DNA of 42,381 bases from Burkholderiaceae bacterium (GCA_024711155.1 JANJTK010000189.1:1-42381), one strand, 5' to 3'. Shown: positions 18,687 through 33,421, numbered from the stretch's first letter. The notes: generated by a model from the letters alone, not told the origin. Numbers and translations: made by a program.

Positions 18687-20811
18687 GATCGAGGCGGGCG
18701 CGCTCCCGCAGCCGCAGGCCGGCGCCCCGCTGCTGGTGGAGCTGTTCACCGAGGAGCTGCCGCCGAAGGCGCTGAAGCGGCTCGGTGAAGCCTTCTGCGC
18801 GGGCCTGCTCGAAGCGCTGCGCGCGCGCGGCCTTGCGGGCGCCGACGCGCGCGCCGAGCATTTCGCAACGCCGCGCCGGCTCGCGGCGCGCATCGCGCCG
18901 GTGCTCGCGCAAGCGCCCGATCGCAGCGTCGACGTCAAGGGTCCGTCGCTGAAGGTGGGCCTCGACGCTTCGGGCGCGCCCACGCAGGCGCTGCTCAAGT
19001 GGGCAGAGAAACAGGGCGCCCCCGTCGACGCGCTCGCGCGCGCGCGCGACGGCAAGCAGGAGTGCTTCTGGTACCGCAGCACGGTGCGCGGCGAGTCGCT
19101 CGACGCCGCCGTCGACGCCGTCGTCGAGCACGCGTTGTCGAAGCTGCCGATCCCGAAGCTGATGCAGTACCAGCTCGCCGACGGGCGCAGCAGCGTGAGC
19201 TTCGTGCGCCCGGCGCATGGCCTGCTCGCGCTGCACGGCGCGCGCGTGGTGCCGGCCTCGGTGCTCGGGCTCGTCGCGGGGCGCGTCACGGGCGGACACC
19301 GCTTCCAGTCCGACGGGCCGATCGAGGTCGCCGACGCGCAGGCGTACGAGCACGCGCTCGAAACGCAAGGCCGCGTGCTTGCTTCCTTCGAGGCGAGGCG
19401 CGACCGGATCGACGCGATGCTGCGCGAGCGCGCCACGGCACTCGGCGCGTCGCTGGGCGACGACGCGCAGGTCGCAGCGCTGCTCGACGAAGTGACCGCG
19501 CTGGTCGAATGGCCGGCCGTCTACGTCGGCGAGTTCGAGCGCGAGTTCCTGAAGGTGCCGCAGGAGTGCCTGATCCTGACGATGCGCACCAACCAGAAGT
19601 ACTTCCCGCTCTTCGGAGCCGACGGGCGGCTGCTGCCGAAGTTCCTGATCGTGTCGAACATGGCGATCGACGACCCGCGCTTCATCGTCGACGGCAACCA
19701 GCGCGTCGTGCGCCCGCGGCTGGCCGACGCGCGTTTCTTCTTCGAGCAGGACCGCAAGACGCCGCTCAGCGCGCGCGTCGCGAAGCTGGGATCGGTCGTC
19801 TACCACGCGAAGCTCGGCACGCAGGCCGAGCGGGTCGAGCGCGTGCGCGCGATCGCGCGCGAGGTTTCGACGCTGCTGCGCGCCGACGCCGCGCTGGCCG
19901 ACCGCGCCGCGCTGCTGGCCAAGACCGACCTGCTCACCGGCATGGTCGGCGAGTTTCCCGAATTGCAGGGCGTGATGGGCGCCTACTACGCGCGCAACGA
20001 CGGCGAGCCCGAAGCGGTCGCGCGCGCCATCGCCGAGCAGTACCAGCCGCGCTTCGCCGGCGACGCGCTGCCGGCCAGCGAAACCGGTACCGTCCTCGCG
20101 CTGGCCGACAAGCTCGAGACGCTCGCCGGGCTGTTCGGCATCGGCCAGCAGCCCACCGGCGACAAGGATCCGTTCGCGTTGCGCCGGCACGCGCTCGGCG
20201 TCATCAGGATGCTGGTCGAGCATCGACTCGAAGCCCCGCTGGGCGCGCTGGTCGACGCGGCGTTCCGCTCGTTCGGCGATCGCGTCGCGCACGCGCACGC
20301 CGATCTCGAGACCTTCTTCTACGAGCGACTCGCCGGCTACCTGCGCGAGCGCGGTTTCTCCGCGCAGGAGATCGCTGCGGTGATCGACCAGCGCCCGGCG
20401 CAGCTCGCGCTCGTGCCGGCCCGCCTCGAGGCGGTGCGCGAGTTCTCGCGCCTGCCGCTGGCGCAGGCGCTGGGGGCTGCGAACAAGCGATTCTTCACCA
20501 GCCTCCGCAAGGCCGGCGAGGGCATCGGGGGGGCGGCCGACCGCGCGCTGCTCAGCGAACCCTCCGAGCGCGCGCTGGCCGAGCGGATCGCCGAGATCGA
20601 GCCGCAGGTCGAGGCGCGGATGGCGGCCGCCGACTTCACCGGCGCGATGTCGGTGATGGCGCAGGCGCGCGAGGCCGTCGACCGCTTCTTCGACGACGTG
20701 ATGGTGATGGCCGACGACGAGCGCGTGCGCACCAATCGCCTCGCACTGCTCTCCGGGCTGCGCCACCTGATGAACCGCGTCGCCGACATCTCGAAGCTCT
20801 CGGCCGCCTGA
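18676..20811 (+). CDS. glyS: Glycyl-tRNA synthetase beta subunit
   Basis: A 711-residue beta subunit that binds tRNA-Gly and is needed for activity with GlyQ. Typical segments are [18 protein letters not shown] at the N-terminus, [64 protein letters not shown] and the helical C-terminal domain ending [22 protein letters not shown]. Length is normal (about 690-720). The ATG lies within the glyQ 3' end, so the two subunits are probably made in step. Confidence 0.97.
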   Translation: MQPEIEAGALPQPQAGAPLLVELFTEELPPKALKRLGEAFCAGLLEALRARGLAGADARAEHFATPRRLAARIAPVLAQAPDRSVDVKGPSLKVGLDASGAPTQALLKWAEKQGAPVDALARARDGKQECFWYRSTVRGESLDAAVDAVVEHALSKLPIPKLMQYQLADGRSSVSFVRPAHGLLALHGARVVPASVLGLVAGRVTGGHRFQSDGPIEVADAQAYEHALETQGRVLASFEARRDRIDAMLRERATALGASLGDDAQVAALLDEVTALVEWPAVYVGEFEREFLKVPQECLILTMRTNQKYFPLFGADGRLLPKFLIVSNMAIDDPRFIVDGNQRVVRPRLADARFFFEQDRKTPLSARVAKLGSVVYHAKLGTQAERVERVRAIAREVSTLLRADAALADRAALLAKTDLLTGMVGEFPELQGVMGAYYARNDGEPEAVARAIAEQYQPRFAGDALPASETGTVLALADKLETLAGLFGIGQQPTGDKDPFALRRHALGVIRMLVEHRLEAPLGALVDAAFRSFGDRVAHAHADLETFFYERLAGYLRERGFSAQEIAAVIDQRPAQLALVPARLEAVREFSRLPLAQALGAANKRFFTSLRKAGEGIGGAADRALLSEPSERALAERIAEIEPQVEARMAAADFTGAMSVMAQAREAVDRFFDDVMVMADDERVRTNRLALLSGLRHLMNRVADISKLSAA

Positions 20812-20829
20812 GGCTCGCGGCGCGCCGCA

Positions 20830-21363
20830 GTGAAGCTGATCATTCTCGACCGCGACGGCGTCGTCAACGACGACAGCGACGGCTGCGTGCGCGGCCCCGA
20901 CGACTGGCGGGCGCTCCCGGGCAGCCTGGACGCGATCGCGCGCCTGTGCCGTGCCGGCTACCGCGTCGTCGTCGCCACCGAACAGCCCGGCGTGGCGCGC
21001 GGTCTGCTGGATCTCGCCGCGCTCGGTGCGATCCACACGAAGATGCAGCAGGCCGTGGCCACCGCCGGCGGGCGCATCGACGCGGTGTTCTTCTGCCCGC
21101 ACGCGCCCGACGCCGGCTGCTCGTGCGCCCGGCCCCGCCCCGGGTTGCTGCTGCAGATCCTGCAACGATTCCACGCCAACCCGACCGAGGTCCATGCGAT
21201 CGGCGACGAACTGCGCGACCTGCAGGCCGCGCACGCCGCCGGATGCCGACCCGTCCTCGTCCTCACCGGCAAGGGTCGCAGGACCCTCGCCGACGGAGAG
21301 TTGCCCGCCGACGCGGCAGTTCGCGTCGACCTGGCGGCAGTCGCCGCCGAACTGGCTCCCTGA
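20830..21363 (+). CDS. gmhB: D-glycero-beta-D-manno-heptose-1,7-bisphosphate 7-phosphatase (divergent)
   Basis: HAD-family phosphatase of ADP-heptose synthesis for the LPS core, 177 residues. The nucleophile motif DRDGVVNDDSD (Asp7, Asp9) and the zinc ligands Cys89, His91, Cys97 and Cys99 are present. Several usually fixed positions differ: TEQPG (50-54) instead of TNQSG, CARPRPG instead of CRKPKPG, and GDELRD (125-130) instead of GDSLRD. The fold and metal site are kept, so activity is plausible but specificity may have drifted. The start is GTG 20830 with a weak Shine-Dalgarno, 18 bases after glyS. In related bacteria plsC often follows; here it is absent. Confidence 0.88.
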   Translation: MKLIILDRDGVVNDDSDGCVRGPDDWRALPGSLDAIARLCRAGYRVVVATEQPGVARGLLDLAALGAIHTKMQQAVATAGGRIDAVFFCPHAPDAGCSCARPRPGLLLQILQRFHANPTEVHAIGDELRDLQAAHAAGCRPVLVLTGKGRRTLADGELPADAAVRVDLAAVAAELAP

Positions 21364-21364
21364 C

Positions 21365-22180
21365 TTGAAGAAACGGAAACCGAACGCCTCCGACGCCGCC
21401 CTGCAGCTCAGCCTGCCGCTGTTCGACTTCGAACGCGCGGCGCCACCGCCCGCGGTCACCGCCCCGGGGGGCGCCCGCCTGACCCTGCTGCACGCGCAAC
21501 CGGTCCACTACGAGCTGACCCGCTCGCGCCGACGCACGATCGGCTTCGCGATCGACGATCGCGGCCTGCGCGTGACCGCGCCCCGCTGGGTGCCGCTGCT
21601 CGAGATCGAGCGCGCGCTGCAGCAGAAGGCGGACTGGATCCTGCGCAAGCTGCTCGAATGGCGCACACATTCGGCGCGACGCGAGCAGATGGCGGTGCGC
21701 TGGCAGGACGGCGCGCCGCTGCGCCTGCTCGGCGAGACGCTGACGCTGACGATCGATCCGCACGCTCGCGGGGTGGCACGAGACGGCGACCGGCTGCGCG
21801 TGGCGCTGCCGCCGAATGCCGGCGCCGCGCAGCTGCAGGACCGGGTCCAGGCCTGGCTGCAGGAGCGCGCGCGCGAGGTCTTCGCGCAGCGCATTCCGCT
21901 GTTCGCGCAACGGCTGGGACGGGCCCCGAGCCGCTGGGCGCTGTCGTCGGCGCGCACGCGCTGGGGCAGCTGCACGCCGGACGGAGCCGTGCGGTTGAAC
22001 TGGCGGCTGGTGCAATTTCCGCTCGAGATCGTCGACTACGTGATCGCGCACGAGCTCGCGCACCTGCGCGAACTCAATCACGGGCCGCGCTTCTGGTCGA
22101 CCGTCGGCGAGCTGTTCCCCGACTACGACCGCGCGCGCGCGTGGCTGCGCGACTTTGCGGACGACACGCCGGTCGGCTAG
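21365..22180 (+). CDS. YgjP-type metallopeptidase (DUF45, M48-like)
   Basis: A 271-residue predicted zinc peptidase of the YgjP/DUF45 family. The zinc site H229-E230-x2-H233 with third ligand His239 ([16 protein letters not shown]) is visible near the C-terminus. Before it come [18 protein letters not shown] and the [10 protein letters not shown] strand-helix typical of the family. The N-terminal part ([21 protein letters not shown]) is also characteristic. A TTG at 21365, immediately after the gmhB stop, is the most likely start; no ATG or GTG lies nearby in frame, so the N-terminal 15 residues are uncertain. The cellular substrate is not known. Confidence 0.85.
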   Translation: MKKRKPNASDAALQLSLPLFDFERAAPPPAVTAPGGARLTLLHAQPVHYELTRSRRRTIGFAIDDRGLRVTAPRWVPLLEIERALQQKADWILRKLLEWRTHSARREQMAVRWQDGAPLRLLGETLTLTIDPHARGVARDGDRLRVALPPNAGAAQLQDRVQAWLQERAREVFAQRIPLFAQRLGRAPSRWALSSARTRWGSCTPDGAVRLNWRLVQFPLEIVDYVIAHELAHLRELNHGPRFWSTVGELFPDYDRARAWLRDFADDTPVG

Positions 22181-22220
22181 GCTGGCGCTCGGCCCGCCCC
22201 CCATCGAAGAGGGAGCCCCC

Positions 22221-22607
22221 ATGCGAATCCTGCACACGATGCTGCGCGTCGGCGACCTGCAACGCTCGGTCGCCTTCTACACCGGCCCGCTGGGCATGCG
22301 CCTGCTGCGCACGACCGACCGCCCGGAACAGCAGTACACGCTGGCCTTCGTCGGCTACGGCGACGAGGCCGCGGAGCCGGCGATCGAGCTCACCTGGAAC
22401 TACGGCGTCGACCGCTACGAACCCGGGACCGGATTCGGGCACGTCGCGATCGAAGTGACCGATGCCGCCGCGGCCTGCGAGCGGGTCCGTGCCGCCGGCG
22501 GCACGGTCACGAGGGAGGCGGGCCCCGTGAAGGGGGGCACGACGGTGATCGCGTTCGTGCAGGATCCCGACGGCTACAAGGTCGAACTCATCGAGCGCCG
22601 GCGCTGA
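22221..22607 (+). CDS. gloA: Lactoylglutathione lyase (glyoxalase I)
   Basis: Converts the methylglyoxal-glutathione hemithioacetal to S-lactoylglutathione in the cytosol. It has 128 residues, the normal size for the bacterial nickel-type enzyme. The four metal ligands are visible: His5 (ILHTMLRV), Glu56 (AIELTWN), His74 (FGHVAIEV) and Glu122 (VELIE). The start at 22221 follows the Shine-Dalgarno GAAGAGGGA (about 22205-22213). The last 20 bases overlap the convergent rsmA gene, leaving no room for a terminator between them. Confidence 0.96.
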   Translation: MRILHTMLRVGDLQRSVAFYTGPLGMRLLRTTDRPEQQYTLAFVGYGDEAAEPAIELTWNYGVDRYEPGTGFGHVAIEVTDAAAACERVRAAGGTVTREAGPVKGGTTVIAFVQDPDGYKVELIERRR

Positions 22608-23421
22608 CCCGCCCGGCGTCCGCCTGCGCCAGCCGCCGCGCGAGCGCGAGCCAGGTCGCAACGTCGAGCTCCTCGGCGCGCGCCTCGGGGTCCAGGCCCG
22701 CGCAATCCACCCCTTGCTGCGCTAGCCACGGCAGCAGCGTCCCGCGAATCATCTTGCGGCGCTGCGCGAAGCCGGCCGCCAGCACGCGCTGCAGCGGCTC
22801 GGGATTGTCGTCGGCCAGATCCCGTCGAACGATCATGCGCACCACGGCGGAATCGACCCGAGGCGGGGGATCGAAGGCCTGCGGCGGCACGACGAACAGC
22901 GACTCGACCTCGTAGCAGGCCTGCAGCAGCACCGACAGACGCCCGTAATCTGACGAGCCGGGGCGCGCGACGATGCGATCGACGACCTCCTTCTGCAGCA
23001 TGAAGTGCTGGTCGTCGATCGACGCGCGATGCGCCAGCAGGCGCACCAGCAGCGGGCTCGAGACGTTGTACGGCAGGTTGCCGACCACCCGCAGACGATG
23101 CCTCCCTTGCGCCGCCGGCGCCAGCGCGCCGAAGTCGAAACGCAGCGCGTCGGCCTCGTGCAGCGCCAGCCGTTCGGGCCCCCAGCGACGCCGCAACCGC
23201 GCCGCGAGGTCGCGATCGATCTCGACCGCGTGCAGGTCGGGCACGCGCTCGAGCAGCTCCCCCGTCAGCGCGGCCAGCCCGGGGCCGATCTCGACCAGCG
23301 TCTGGCCGGGGCGCGGATCGACCGCCGCGACGATCGCCGCGACGACCGAGCGGTCAGCGAGGAAGTGCTGCCCGAAGCGCTTGCGCGCGGCGTGGCCGGC
23401 GACCCGGCGCGCGGGCTGCAT
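22588..23421 (-). CDS. rsmA: 16S rRNA (A1518/A1519) dimethyltransferase RsmA (KsgA)
   Basis: SAM-dependent N6-dimethylation of two adjacent adenines in the 16S rRNA 3' hairpin, a late step of 30S assembly. It has 277 residues. Motifs: [20 protein letters not shown]-binding [14 protein letters not shown], catalytic [11 protein letters not shown], and C-terminal [20 protein letters not shown]. It starts 2 bases after the surA stop, so it is the third gene of lptD-surA-rsmA. The pdxA gene often found between surA and rsmA is missing. The 3' end overlaps gloA by 20 bases. Confidence 0.97.
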   Translation of the reverse strand: MQPARRVAGHAARKRFGQHFLADRSVVAAIVAAVDPRPGQTLVEIGPGLAALTGELLERVPDLHAVEIDRDLAARLRRRWGPERLALHEADALRFDFGALAPAAQGRHRLRVVGNLPYNVSSPLLVRLLAHRASIDDQHFMLQKEVVDRIVARPGSSDYGRLSVLLQACYEVESLFVVPPQAFDPPPRVDSAVVRMIVRRDLADDNPEPLQRVLAAGFAQRRKMIRGTLLPWLAQQGVDCAGLDPEARAEELDVATWLALARRLAQADAGRVSAGAR

Positions 23422-23423
23422 GA

Positions 23424-24793
23424 CTAGCCTTCCGTCTTGTACTCGACGTAGGTGCGGTCGCGCAGCTGGCGCAGCCAGTCCTGGTAGTTCTCCTCGATGC
23501 GGCGCTCGCGCAGGGCCTGGCGGGCCATCTGCCGCACGCGGTCCGGCGACGCTTCGTCGGTGCGGCGCTCGAGCACTTCGATCAGGTGCAGGCCGAAGGG
23601 CGTGCGCACCGGCTCGCTGATCCGGCCCGGGGCGAGCGCGTCCATCGCGCGCTCGAACTCGGGCACGGTGTCGCCGGGATAGACCCAGCCGAGGTCGCCG
23701 CCGCGTCCCGCGCTGCCGTCGACCGAGTATTGCCGCGCCAGGTCCGCGAAGTTGCCGGTGCCGGCGTCGATCCGCTGCCTGATCTCGCGCAGCCGGCGCA
23801 GCGCCTCGTCCTCGCTGACGAGTTCGTTCGGGCGGATCAGGATGTGCCGCGCGCGCGTCTGCGTGACCGGCGCGGAGCCGATCGTCGGGCCGCCGGCGCC
23901 GCGCCGGTCGATGAGCTTGAGCACGTGGAATCCTGCCGGGCTGCGCACGACCTTGCCGACCTGGCCCGGCCGCAACCCCGCCACCGCTTCGACGAACAGG
24001 TCGGGCAGGCGCTGCCGCGCACGCCAGCCGAGCGAGCCCCCGTTCATCGCCTCGGGCGCCTCCGAAAAAGACGCCGCGAGCCGCGCGAAGTCCTGCCCGG
24101 CAGCGAGCTGGCGCACCAGTTCCTCGGCACGCAGCCGCTGGCGCTCGATCTGCTCAGCGCTGGCCGCCTCGGGAACCGCCAGCATGATCTGCGCGACGTG
24201 CAGTTCGTCGTCGGGGCTGCCGTCCTTCGGCTGCGCTGCCAGGAACGCGTCGACGTCGGCTTCGCTCACCTGGATGCGGCTGTCGATTTCGCGCTCGCGC
24301 AGCCGGCGGCGCACGATCTCCTCGCGCACGTCCTCGCGGAACTTCGCGAACGGCGTGCCCTCGCGCTCGACGCGCTCGCGCAACCGCGCCAGCGCAAGCC
24401 CGTTGTCCCGCGCGATGTCCGCCAGGCTGCGGTCGAGCACGGCGTCGTCGACGCGGATGCCCAGCTCGCGCGCCTCCTGCAGCTGCGCGCGATCGAGGAT
24501 CAGCCGCTCGAGCACCTGCTTCGCGAGCACGTCGCGCGGTGGCACCTCGATGCCGCGTTCGCGCAGCTGGCGGGCGGCGAACGCGACCCGGAACGCCAGT
24601 TCGCTCGCGGTGATGGCCTCGCTGTTGACGACCGCGACGACGCGGTCGATCTCGCGCACCGCGGCCTGCTGTCCGCGCGCCGGCGCCGCCGCGCCCAGCC
24701 AGGCGGCCGCGATGACGAGCGCAAGCGCGCCGAGGGCGCCGGGGCGCGCCCGGGCAGCGCTCTGTTGCGCGAGACGAATCAGGATTCGAAGCA

Positions 24794-24797
<4 letters not shown>
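23424..24797 (-). CDS. surA: Periplasmic chaperone/peptidyl-prolyl isomerase SurA
   Basis: Periplasmic chaperone that delivers outer-membrane proteins, including LptD, to the BAM complex. It has 457 residues. A signal peptide covers about residues 20-43 (LGALALVIAAAWLG ... ARG). The N-terminal SurA domain starts REIDRVVAVVNSEAITASEL. Two parvulin domains follow (first around 199-300 with ELHVAQIMLAVPEAAS, second around 315-420 with ARHILIRPNELVSEDEAL), then a short C-terminal helix. The ATG at 24797 overlaps the lptD stop (ATGA); a second ATG follows immediately. The n-region before the hydrophobic core is longer than average. Confidence 0.96.
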
Positions 24798-28949
<4,152 letters not shown>

Positions 28950-28997
28950 GCGCGGGAACCGAGCGCGGCGCGGCCGCCCCGCAACCGGAGGATATGC

Positions 28998-30323
28998 ATG
29001 TCCGCTCACTCGATCCGACGACAGCGACTGGCCGAAGCGATCCGCGCGCGCGGCGGCGGCGTCGCGATCGCCTTCAACGCCCCGGAGGTCGTGCGCAACC
29101 GCGACAGCGAATACCCGTACCGCTGGGACAGCGACTTCTACTACCTGACGGGTTTCCCGGAGCCCGAGGCGGCGGTCGTGATGGTGGTGGACGGTGCCGG
29201 CAGCGAGTCGGTCCTGTTCTGCCGCGACAAGGACGAGGAGCGCGAGACCTGGGACGGCACGCGCTTCGGCCCCGAGGCAGCGCGCGAGCGCTTCGGCTTC
29301 GAGCGCGCCGAGCCGATTGCCCGCCTCGACGAGGAGCTCGCGAAGCTGCTGGCCGACCGCCCCGCGCTCTGGTACGCGCTGGGCAGCAACGAGCGGCTCG
29401 ATGCGCGTGTGCGCGGCTGGCTGGGCGCCGTGCGCGCGCAGGCGCGCGCGGGCGTCGCCGCCCCCGCGCAGGCGCTCGACCTGCGGGCGCTGGTCGACGA
29501 GATGCGGCTGGTCAAGGACGACGGCGAGCTCGACACCATGCGGCGCGCCGCGCGCATTTCGGCAGCGGCGCACGTGCGCGCGATGCGCGCCACGCGCCCC
29601 GGCTGCCGCGAGTACGAGATCGAGGCCGAGCTGTTGCACGAGTTCCGCCGCAACGGATCGCAGTTTCCGGCCTACGGCTCGATCGTCGCCGCCGGGCGCA
29701 ATGCGTGCGTGCTGCACTACCGCGGCAACGAGGCCCGGCTCGCCGACGGCGAGCTGCTGCTCGTCGACGCCGGCTGCGAACTCGACGGCTACGCCTCCGA
29801 CATCACGCGCACGTTCCCGGTCAACGGCCACTTCGGCGGCCCGCAGCGCGCGCTCTACGACGTCGTGCTCGAAGCGCAGCAGGCGGCGATCGACGCGGTG
29901 CGCCCCGGCGCACGCTTCGTCGACCCGCACGACGCGGCGGTGCGCGTGCTCGCACGCGGCCTGATCGACTGCGGACTGCTGCAGGGCAGCGTCGACGGCG
30001 CGATCGAGTCGGGCGCGTACAAGCGCTTCTACATGCACCGCACCAGCCACTGGCTCGGCATGGACGTGCACGACTGCGGCGACTACCGCGAACCGGGCGC
30101 GCCGCCCGGCGACGGCGGCAGGCCGTGGCGCGTGCTGCAACCGGGGATGGTCATGACGATCGAGCCGGGCCTGTACGTGCGCGGCGACGACCTGCCCGAG
30201 GCGTGGCGCGACATCGGCATCCGTATCGAGGACGACGCGCTCGTCACCGCATCAGGCTGCGAGATCCTCACTGCCGACGCGCCGAAGAGCCCCGGCGACA
30301 TCGAGGCGCTGATGCGCGGATGA
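28998..30323 (+). CDS. pepP: Xaa-Pro aminopeptidase (PepP family)
   Basis: Dinuclear-metal aminopeptidase that removes an N-terminal residue preceding proline. It has 441 residues, similar to E. coli PepP. The N-terminal AMP_N domain contains YPYRWDSDFYYLTGFPEPEA. The pita-bread catalytic domain holds the five metal ligands Asp257, Asp268, His351, Glu389 and Glu411 (VDAGCELDGYASDITRTFP, HRTSHWLGMDVHD, MTIEPGLYV, IRIEDD). The Shine-Dalgarno GGAGGA (28987-28992) supports the start. It is likely co-transcribed with amgK-murU, with a 48-base gap. Confidence 0.95.
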   Translation: MSAHSIRRQRLAEAIRARGGGVAIAFNAPEVVRNRDSEYPYRWDSDFYYLTGFPEPEAAVVMVVDGAGSESVLFCRDKDEERETWDGTRFGPEAARERFGFERAEPIARLDEELAKLLADRPALWYALGSNERLDARVRGWLGAVRAQARAGVAAPAQALDLRALVDEMRLVKDDGELDTMRRAARISAAAHVRAMRATRPGCREYEIEAELLHEFRRNGSQFPAYGSIVAAGRNACVLHYRGNEARLADGELLLVDAGCELDGYASDITRTFPVNGHFGGPQRALYDVVLEAQQAAIDAVRPGARFVDPHDAAVRVLARGLIDCGLLQGSVDGAIESGAYKRFYMHRTSHWLGMDVHDCGDYREPGAPPGDGGRPWRVLQPGMVMTIEPGLYVRGDDLPEAWRDIGIRIEDDALVTASGCEILTADAPKSPGDIEALMRG

Positions 30324-30407
30324 GTTCCTCCCGCGAGGCGCTGCGCACCGGGTGACCGGATCGGGGCGCACTCGCGCCCTGGTTCGTCGAGAGCGGTTTT
30401 TGCCGGG

Positions 30408-30433
30408 CGCGCTGCACCGAGCGTCTTTTTTTC
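30408..30433 (+). terminator. Weak candidate terminator after pepP
   Basis: A short stem (CGCT with AGCG around loop GCACCG) is followed by TC and a run of seven T, the longest T-run in this gap. The stem is only 4-5 bp, so the call rests mainly on the T-run and the position between pepP and dusB. Confidence 0.35.
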
Positions 30434-30441
30434 ATCCGTGG

Positions 30442-30470
30442 CCGCGCTGCCTACTTCTTGGGCAGCGCGG
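30442..30470. other. Perfect 10-bp inverted repeat upstream of dusB-fis
   Basis: CCGCGCTGCC (30442-30451) and GGCAGCGCGG (30461-30470) pair perfectly around a 9-base loop. On the forward strand only ATTTGG follows, a poor terminator tail. The right arm ends 7 bases before the TAGAAT box of the next operon, so it may be an operator for a dimeric regulator or a read-through barrier. The remaining gap DNA (30324-30537) holds no gene. Confidence 0.6.
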
Positions 30471-30477
30471 ATTTGGA

Positions 30478-30483
30478 TAGAAT
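30478..30483 (+). promoter_or_regulatory. Candidate -10 box (TAGAAT) for dusB-fis
   Basis: TAGAAT lies 54 bases before the dusB ATG and just downstream of the inverted repeat at 30442-30470. TTCTTG at 30455-30460 has 17-bp spacing but is a poor -35 box. It is followed by CGCGCTCCC, a GC-rich discriminator, as seen at growth-rate-controlled promoters such as that of E. coli fis. Confidence 0.45.
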
Positions 30484-30537
30484 CGCGCTCCCTTCGTTCC
30501 AAGCGCACTCCGGCCCCACCTCCCGGCCCCGCCTGCG

Positions 30538-31587
30538 ATGACCCCGGCAAGCATCCGACTCGGCACGCACGCGCTCGACGGCCGCGTGTTCCTCGCGCCG
30601 ATGGCGGGTGTCACTGACCGGCCCTTCAGGCAGCTGTGCCGGCGGCTCGGCGCCGCCTACGCGGTCTCCGAGATGGTGGCTTCGAACCCGCGCGTGTGGT
30701 CGAGCGTCAAGAGCGCGCGACGCACCGACCACGCCGGCGAATCCGGCGTGCGCGCCGTGCAGATCGCCGGCGCCGATCCGCTTGCGATGGCCGAGGCGGC
30801 GCGCCACAACGTCGATCGCGGCGCGCAGGTGATCGACCTCAACCTGGGCTGCCCGGCGAAGAAGGTGTGCAGCGTCGCCGCGGGCTCCGCACTGATGAGC
30901 GACGAGCCGCTCGCGCTCGCGATCGTCGAGGCGGTGGCGCGCGCCGTCGACGTGCCGGTGACGGTCAAGATGCGCACCGGCCCGTCGCCGGAGCAGCGCA
31001 ACGCCGTGCGGCTCGCGCGCGCGTTCGAGCGCGCGGGCGCCGCGATGATCGCCGTGCACGGACGCACGCGCGCCTGCGGGTTTCGCGGCGACGCCGAGTA
31101 CGCGACCATCGGCGAAGTGAAGGCGGCGGTGTCGATCCCGGTCGTCGCCAACGGCGACGTCGATTCGCCGGCGAAGGCGCGCGCGGTGCTGCGCGCCACC
31201 GGCGCCGACGCGGTGATGGTCGGGCGCGCGGCGCAGGGCCGACCGTGGATATTTCGCGAGATCGCGCACTTTCTCGCCACCGGCGAGGCGCTGCCCCCAC
31301 CCGACGACGCCGAACTCGAAGCGCTGCTGCGCGCCCACCTGCTCGAGCACTACGCGTTCTACGGCGAACGCGCAGGCGTGCGCAGCGCGCGCAAGCATGT
31401 CGGCTGGTACCTGGCCGGACGGCCCGGCGCGCGCTCCTTCCTCGACGCCTTCAACGCGCTCGACGACGCGCCGGCGCAGCTCGCCGCGCTCGAGCGCTTC
31501 CTCGCAACCTCCGGTGCAGCCGGTCCCGGCCGGGCAGCCGCCGGCGCCGCCAACGACACCCCGTATCTGCGGAGCCAAGCAGCATGA
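30538..31587 (+). CDS. dusB: tRNA-dihydrouridine synthase B
   Basis: FMN- and NADPH-dependent reduction of uridine to dihydrouridine in tRNA D loops. It has 349 residues: a TIM barrel followed by a helical tRNA-binding domain. Motifs: [41 protein letters not shown] with the catalytic Cys in [34 protein letters not shown] and [14 protein letters not shown]. dusB precedes fis in many proteobacteria, and here its stop overlaps the fis ATG (ATGA). Confidence 0.96.
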   Translation: MTPASIRLGTHALDGRVFLAPMAGVTDRPFRQLCRRLGAAYAVSEMVASNPRVWSSVKSARRTDHAGESGVRAVQIAGADPLAMAEAARHNVDRGAQVIDLNLGCPAKKVCSVAAGSALMSDEPLALAIVEAVARAVDVPVTVKMRTGPSPEQRNAVRLARAFERAGAAMIAVHGRTRACGFRGDAEYATIGEVKAAVSIPVVANGDVDSPAKARAVLRATGADAVMVGRAAQGRPWIFREIAHFLATGEALPPPDDAELEALLRAHLLEHYAFYGERAGVRSARKHVGWYLAGRPGARSFLDAFNALDDAPAQLAALERFLATSGAAGPGRAAAGAANDTPYLRSQAA

Positions 31588-31823
31588 GCAGACAGAACCC
31601 GCTGGACGACGCTGTCACGCGAAGCCTGGAGCGCTACTTCAACGACCTCGAAGGCACGCAGCCGAACTCGATCTACGACATGGTGATCAACGCGGTCGAG
31701 CGGCCGATGCTCGAGGTCGTGATGCGCGAGGCGCACGGCAACCAGCTGCGGGCGAGCGAAATGCTGGGCATCAACCGCAACACGCTGCGCAAGAAGCTCC
31801 AGCAGCACGGGATGCTCCGGTAA
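31584..31823 (+). CDS. fis: DNA-binding protein Fis
   Basis: Nucleoid protein of 79 residues that bends DNA and regulates stable-RNA genes, replication and recombination. It is shorter than E. coli Fis (98) at the N-terminus, as usual in betaproteobacteria, which lack most of the beta-hairpin arm. The C-terminal helix-turn-helix [20 protein letters not shown] is intact. It is coupled to dusB upstream (ATGA) and to purH downstream (TAATG). Confidence 0.96.
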   Translation: MSRQNPLDDAVTRSLERYFNDLEGTQPNSIYDMVINAVERPMLEVVMREAHGNQLRASEMLGINRNTLRKKLQQHGMLR

Positions 31824-33421
31824 TGGGCGCCGCCGCGATGCGCCGCGCGCTGATCAGCGTCTCCGACAAGACCGGCATCGCCGGGTTCGCGCGCGAACTC
31901 GCCGCGCTCGGCGTCGAGATCCTCTCGACCGGCGGCACCGCGAAGCTGCTCGCCGCCGAAAACATTCCGGTCGTCGAGGTGTCGGACCACACCGGGTTTC
32001 CGGAAATGCTCGACGGGCGCGTGAAGACGCTGCACCCGACGATCCACGGCGGGCTGCTCGCGCGCCGCGAGGCCGACGCGCACATGCAGGCGATCGCCGC
32101 GCACGGGATCGCGCCGATCGACCTGCTGGTCGTCAACCTCTATCCGTTCGAGGCCACCGTCGCGCGCGCCGACTGCACGCTGGAAGACGCGATCGAGAAC
32201 ATCGACATCGGCGGCCCGGCGATGGTGCGCTCGGCAGCGAAGAACTGGCGCGGCGTCGGCGTGCTCACCGACGCGAGCCAGTACGGGGCGGCGCTCGCCG
32301 AGATCCGCGCAAGCGGCGGCCTGTCCGACGCCACCCGCTTCGCACTCGCGGTGGCCGCGTTCAACGCGATCTCGAACTACGACGCGGCGATCTCCGACTA
32401 CCTGTCGTCGCTGCAGCCGGACGGTTCGCGCAGCGAGTTTCCCGGCCAGTCCAACGCGCGCTTCGTCAAGCTGCAGGACCTGCGCTACGGCGAGAACCCG
32501 CACCAGCGCGCCGCGTTCTACCGCGACCTTTGCCCGGCGCCGGGTTCGCTGGTCACCGCGCGCCAGCTGCAAGGCAAGGAGCTCTCGTACAACAACATCG
32601 CCGACGCCGACGCGGCCTGGGAGTGCGTGAAGAGCTTCGACACGCCGGCGTGCGTGATCGTCAAGCACGCGAACCCGTGCGGAGTCGCGCTCGGCGCGAG
32701 CGCCGCCGAGGCGTACGCGCGCGCGTTCGCCACCGACCCGACCTCGGCGTTCGGCGGGATCATCGCGTTCAACCGCGCGGTCGACGGCGACGCCGCCCGC
32801 GCGGTGTCGAAGCAGTTCGTCGAGGTCGTGCTCGCGCCCGCCTACAGCGACGAGGCCAGGCAGGTGTTCGCCGCCAAGGCCAACGCGCGCGTGCTCGAAA
32901 TCCCGCTCGACAGCGTGCGCGCCGACGGCGCGACCGACTGGGAGCGCGGCCGCAACGCGCAGGACGTCAAGCGCGTCGGCTCCGGCCTGCTGATCCAGAG
33001 CGCCGACAACCGCGCGATGTCGCTGGCCGAGCTGAAGGTGGTCACGAAGCTCGCGCCCACCGCCGCGCAGCTGCAGGACCTGCTGTTCGCGTGGCGCGTC
33101 GCGAAGTACGTCAAGTCCAACGCGATCGTCTTCTGCGGCGCCGGCGCGACGCTGGGCGTGGGCGCCGGGCAGATGAGCCGGGTCGACTCCGCGCGCATCG
33201 CGTCGATCAAGGCCGCCAACGCGGGCCTGTCGCTGGCCGGTTCGGTGGTCGCCTCGGACGCGTTCTTTCCGTTCCGCGACGGGCTCGACGTGGTCGCCGA
33301 CGTCGGCGCCACGGCCGTGATCCAGCCGGGCGGCTCGGTGCGCGACGACGAAGTGATCGCGGCCGCCGACGAGCGCGGCATCGCGATGGTGTTCACCGGC
33401 GTGCGCCACTTCCGCCACTGA
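31823..33421 (+). CDS. purH: Bifunctional AICAR formyltransferase/IMP cyclohydrolase
   Basis: Catalyses the last two steps of de novo IMP synthesis. It has 532 residues. The N-terminal IMP cyclohydrolase (1 to about 200) shows [38 protein letters not shown] and NLYPFEATV. The C-terminal AICAR transformylase (about 205-532) shows [30 protein letters not shown] and SNAIVF. ATG 31823 overlaps the fis stop; ATG 31838 is an alternative that removes five residues. fis-purH-ruvC order is common in betaproteobacteria. Confidence 0.97.
   Translation: MGAAAMRRALISVSDKTGIAGFARELAALGVEILSTGGTAKLLAAENIPVVEVSDHTGFPEMLDGRVKTLHPTIHGGLLARREADAHMQAIAAHGIAPIDLLVVNLYPFEATVARADCTLEDAIENIDIGGPAMVRSAAKNWRGVGVLTDASQYGAALAEIRASGGLSDATRFALAVAAFNAISNYDAAISDYLSSLQPDGSRSEFPGQSNARFVKLQDLRYGENPHQRAAFYRDLCPAPGSLVTARQLQGKELSYNNIADADAAWECVKSFDTPACVIVKHANPCGVALGASAAEAYARAFATDPTSAFGGIIAFNRAVDGDAARAVSKQFVEVVLAPAYSDEARQVFAAKANARVLEIPLDSVRADGATDWERGRNAQDVKRVGSGLLIQSADNRAMSLAELKVVTKLAPTAAQLQDLLFAWRVAKYVKSNAIVFCGAGATLGVGAGQMSRVDSARIASIKAANAGLSLAGSVVASDAFFPFRDGLDVVADVGATAVIQPGGSVRDDEVIAAADERGIAMVFTGVRHFRH

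Noticed and set aside
18529..21459. A 976-codon reverse open frame opposite glyS and gmhB
   Set aside because: Its translation is a compositional mirror of glyS, with no motif or ribosome binding site. Long antisense frames are expected at this GC content.
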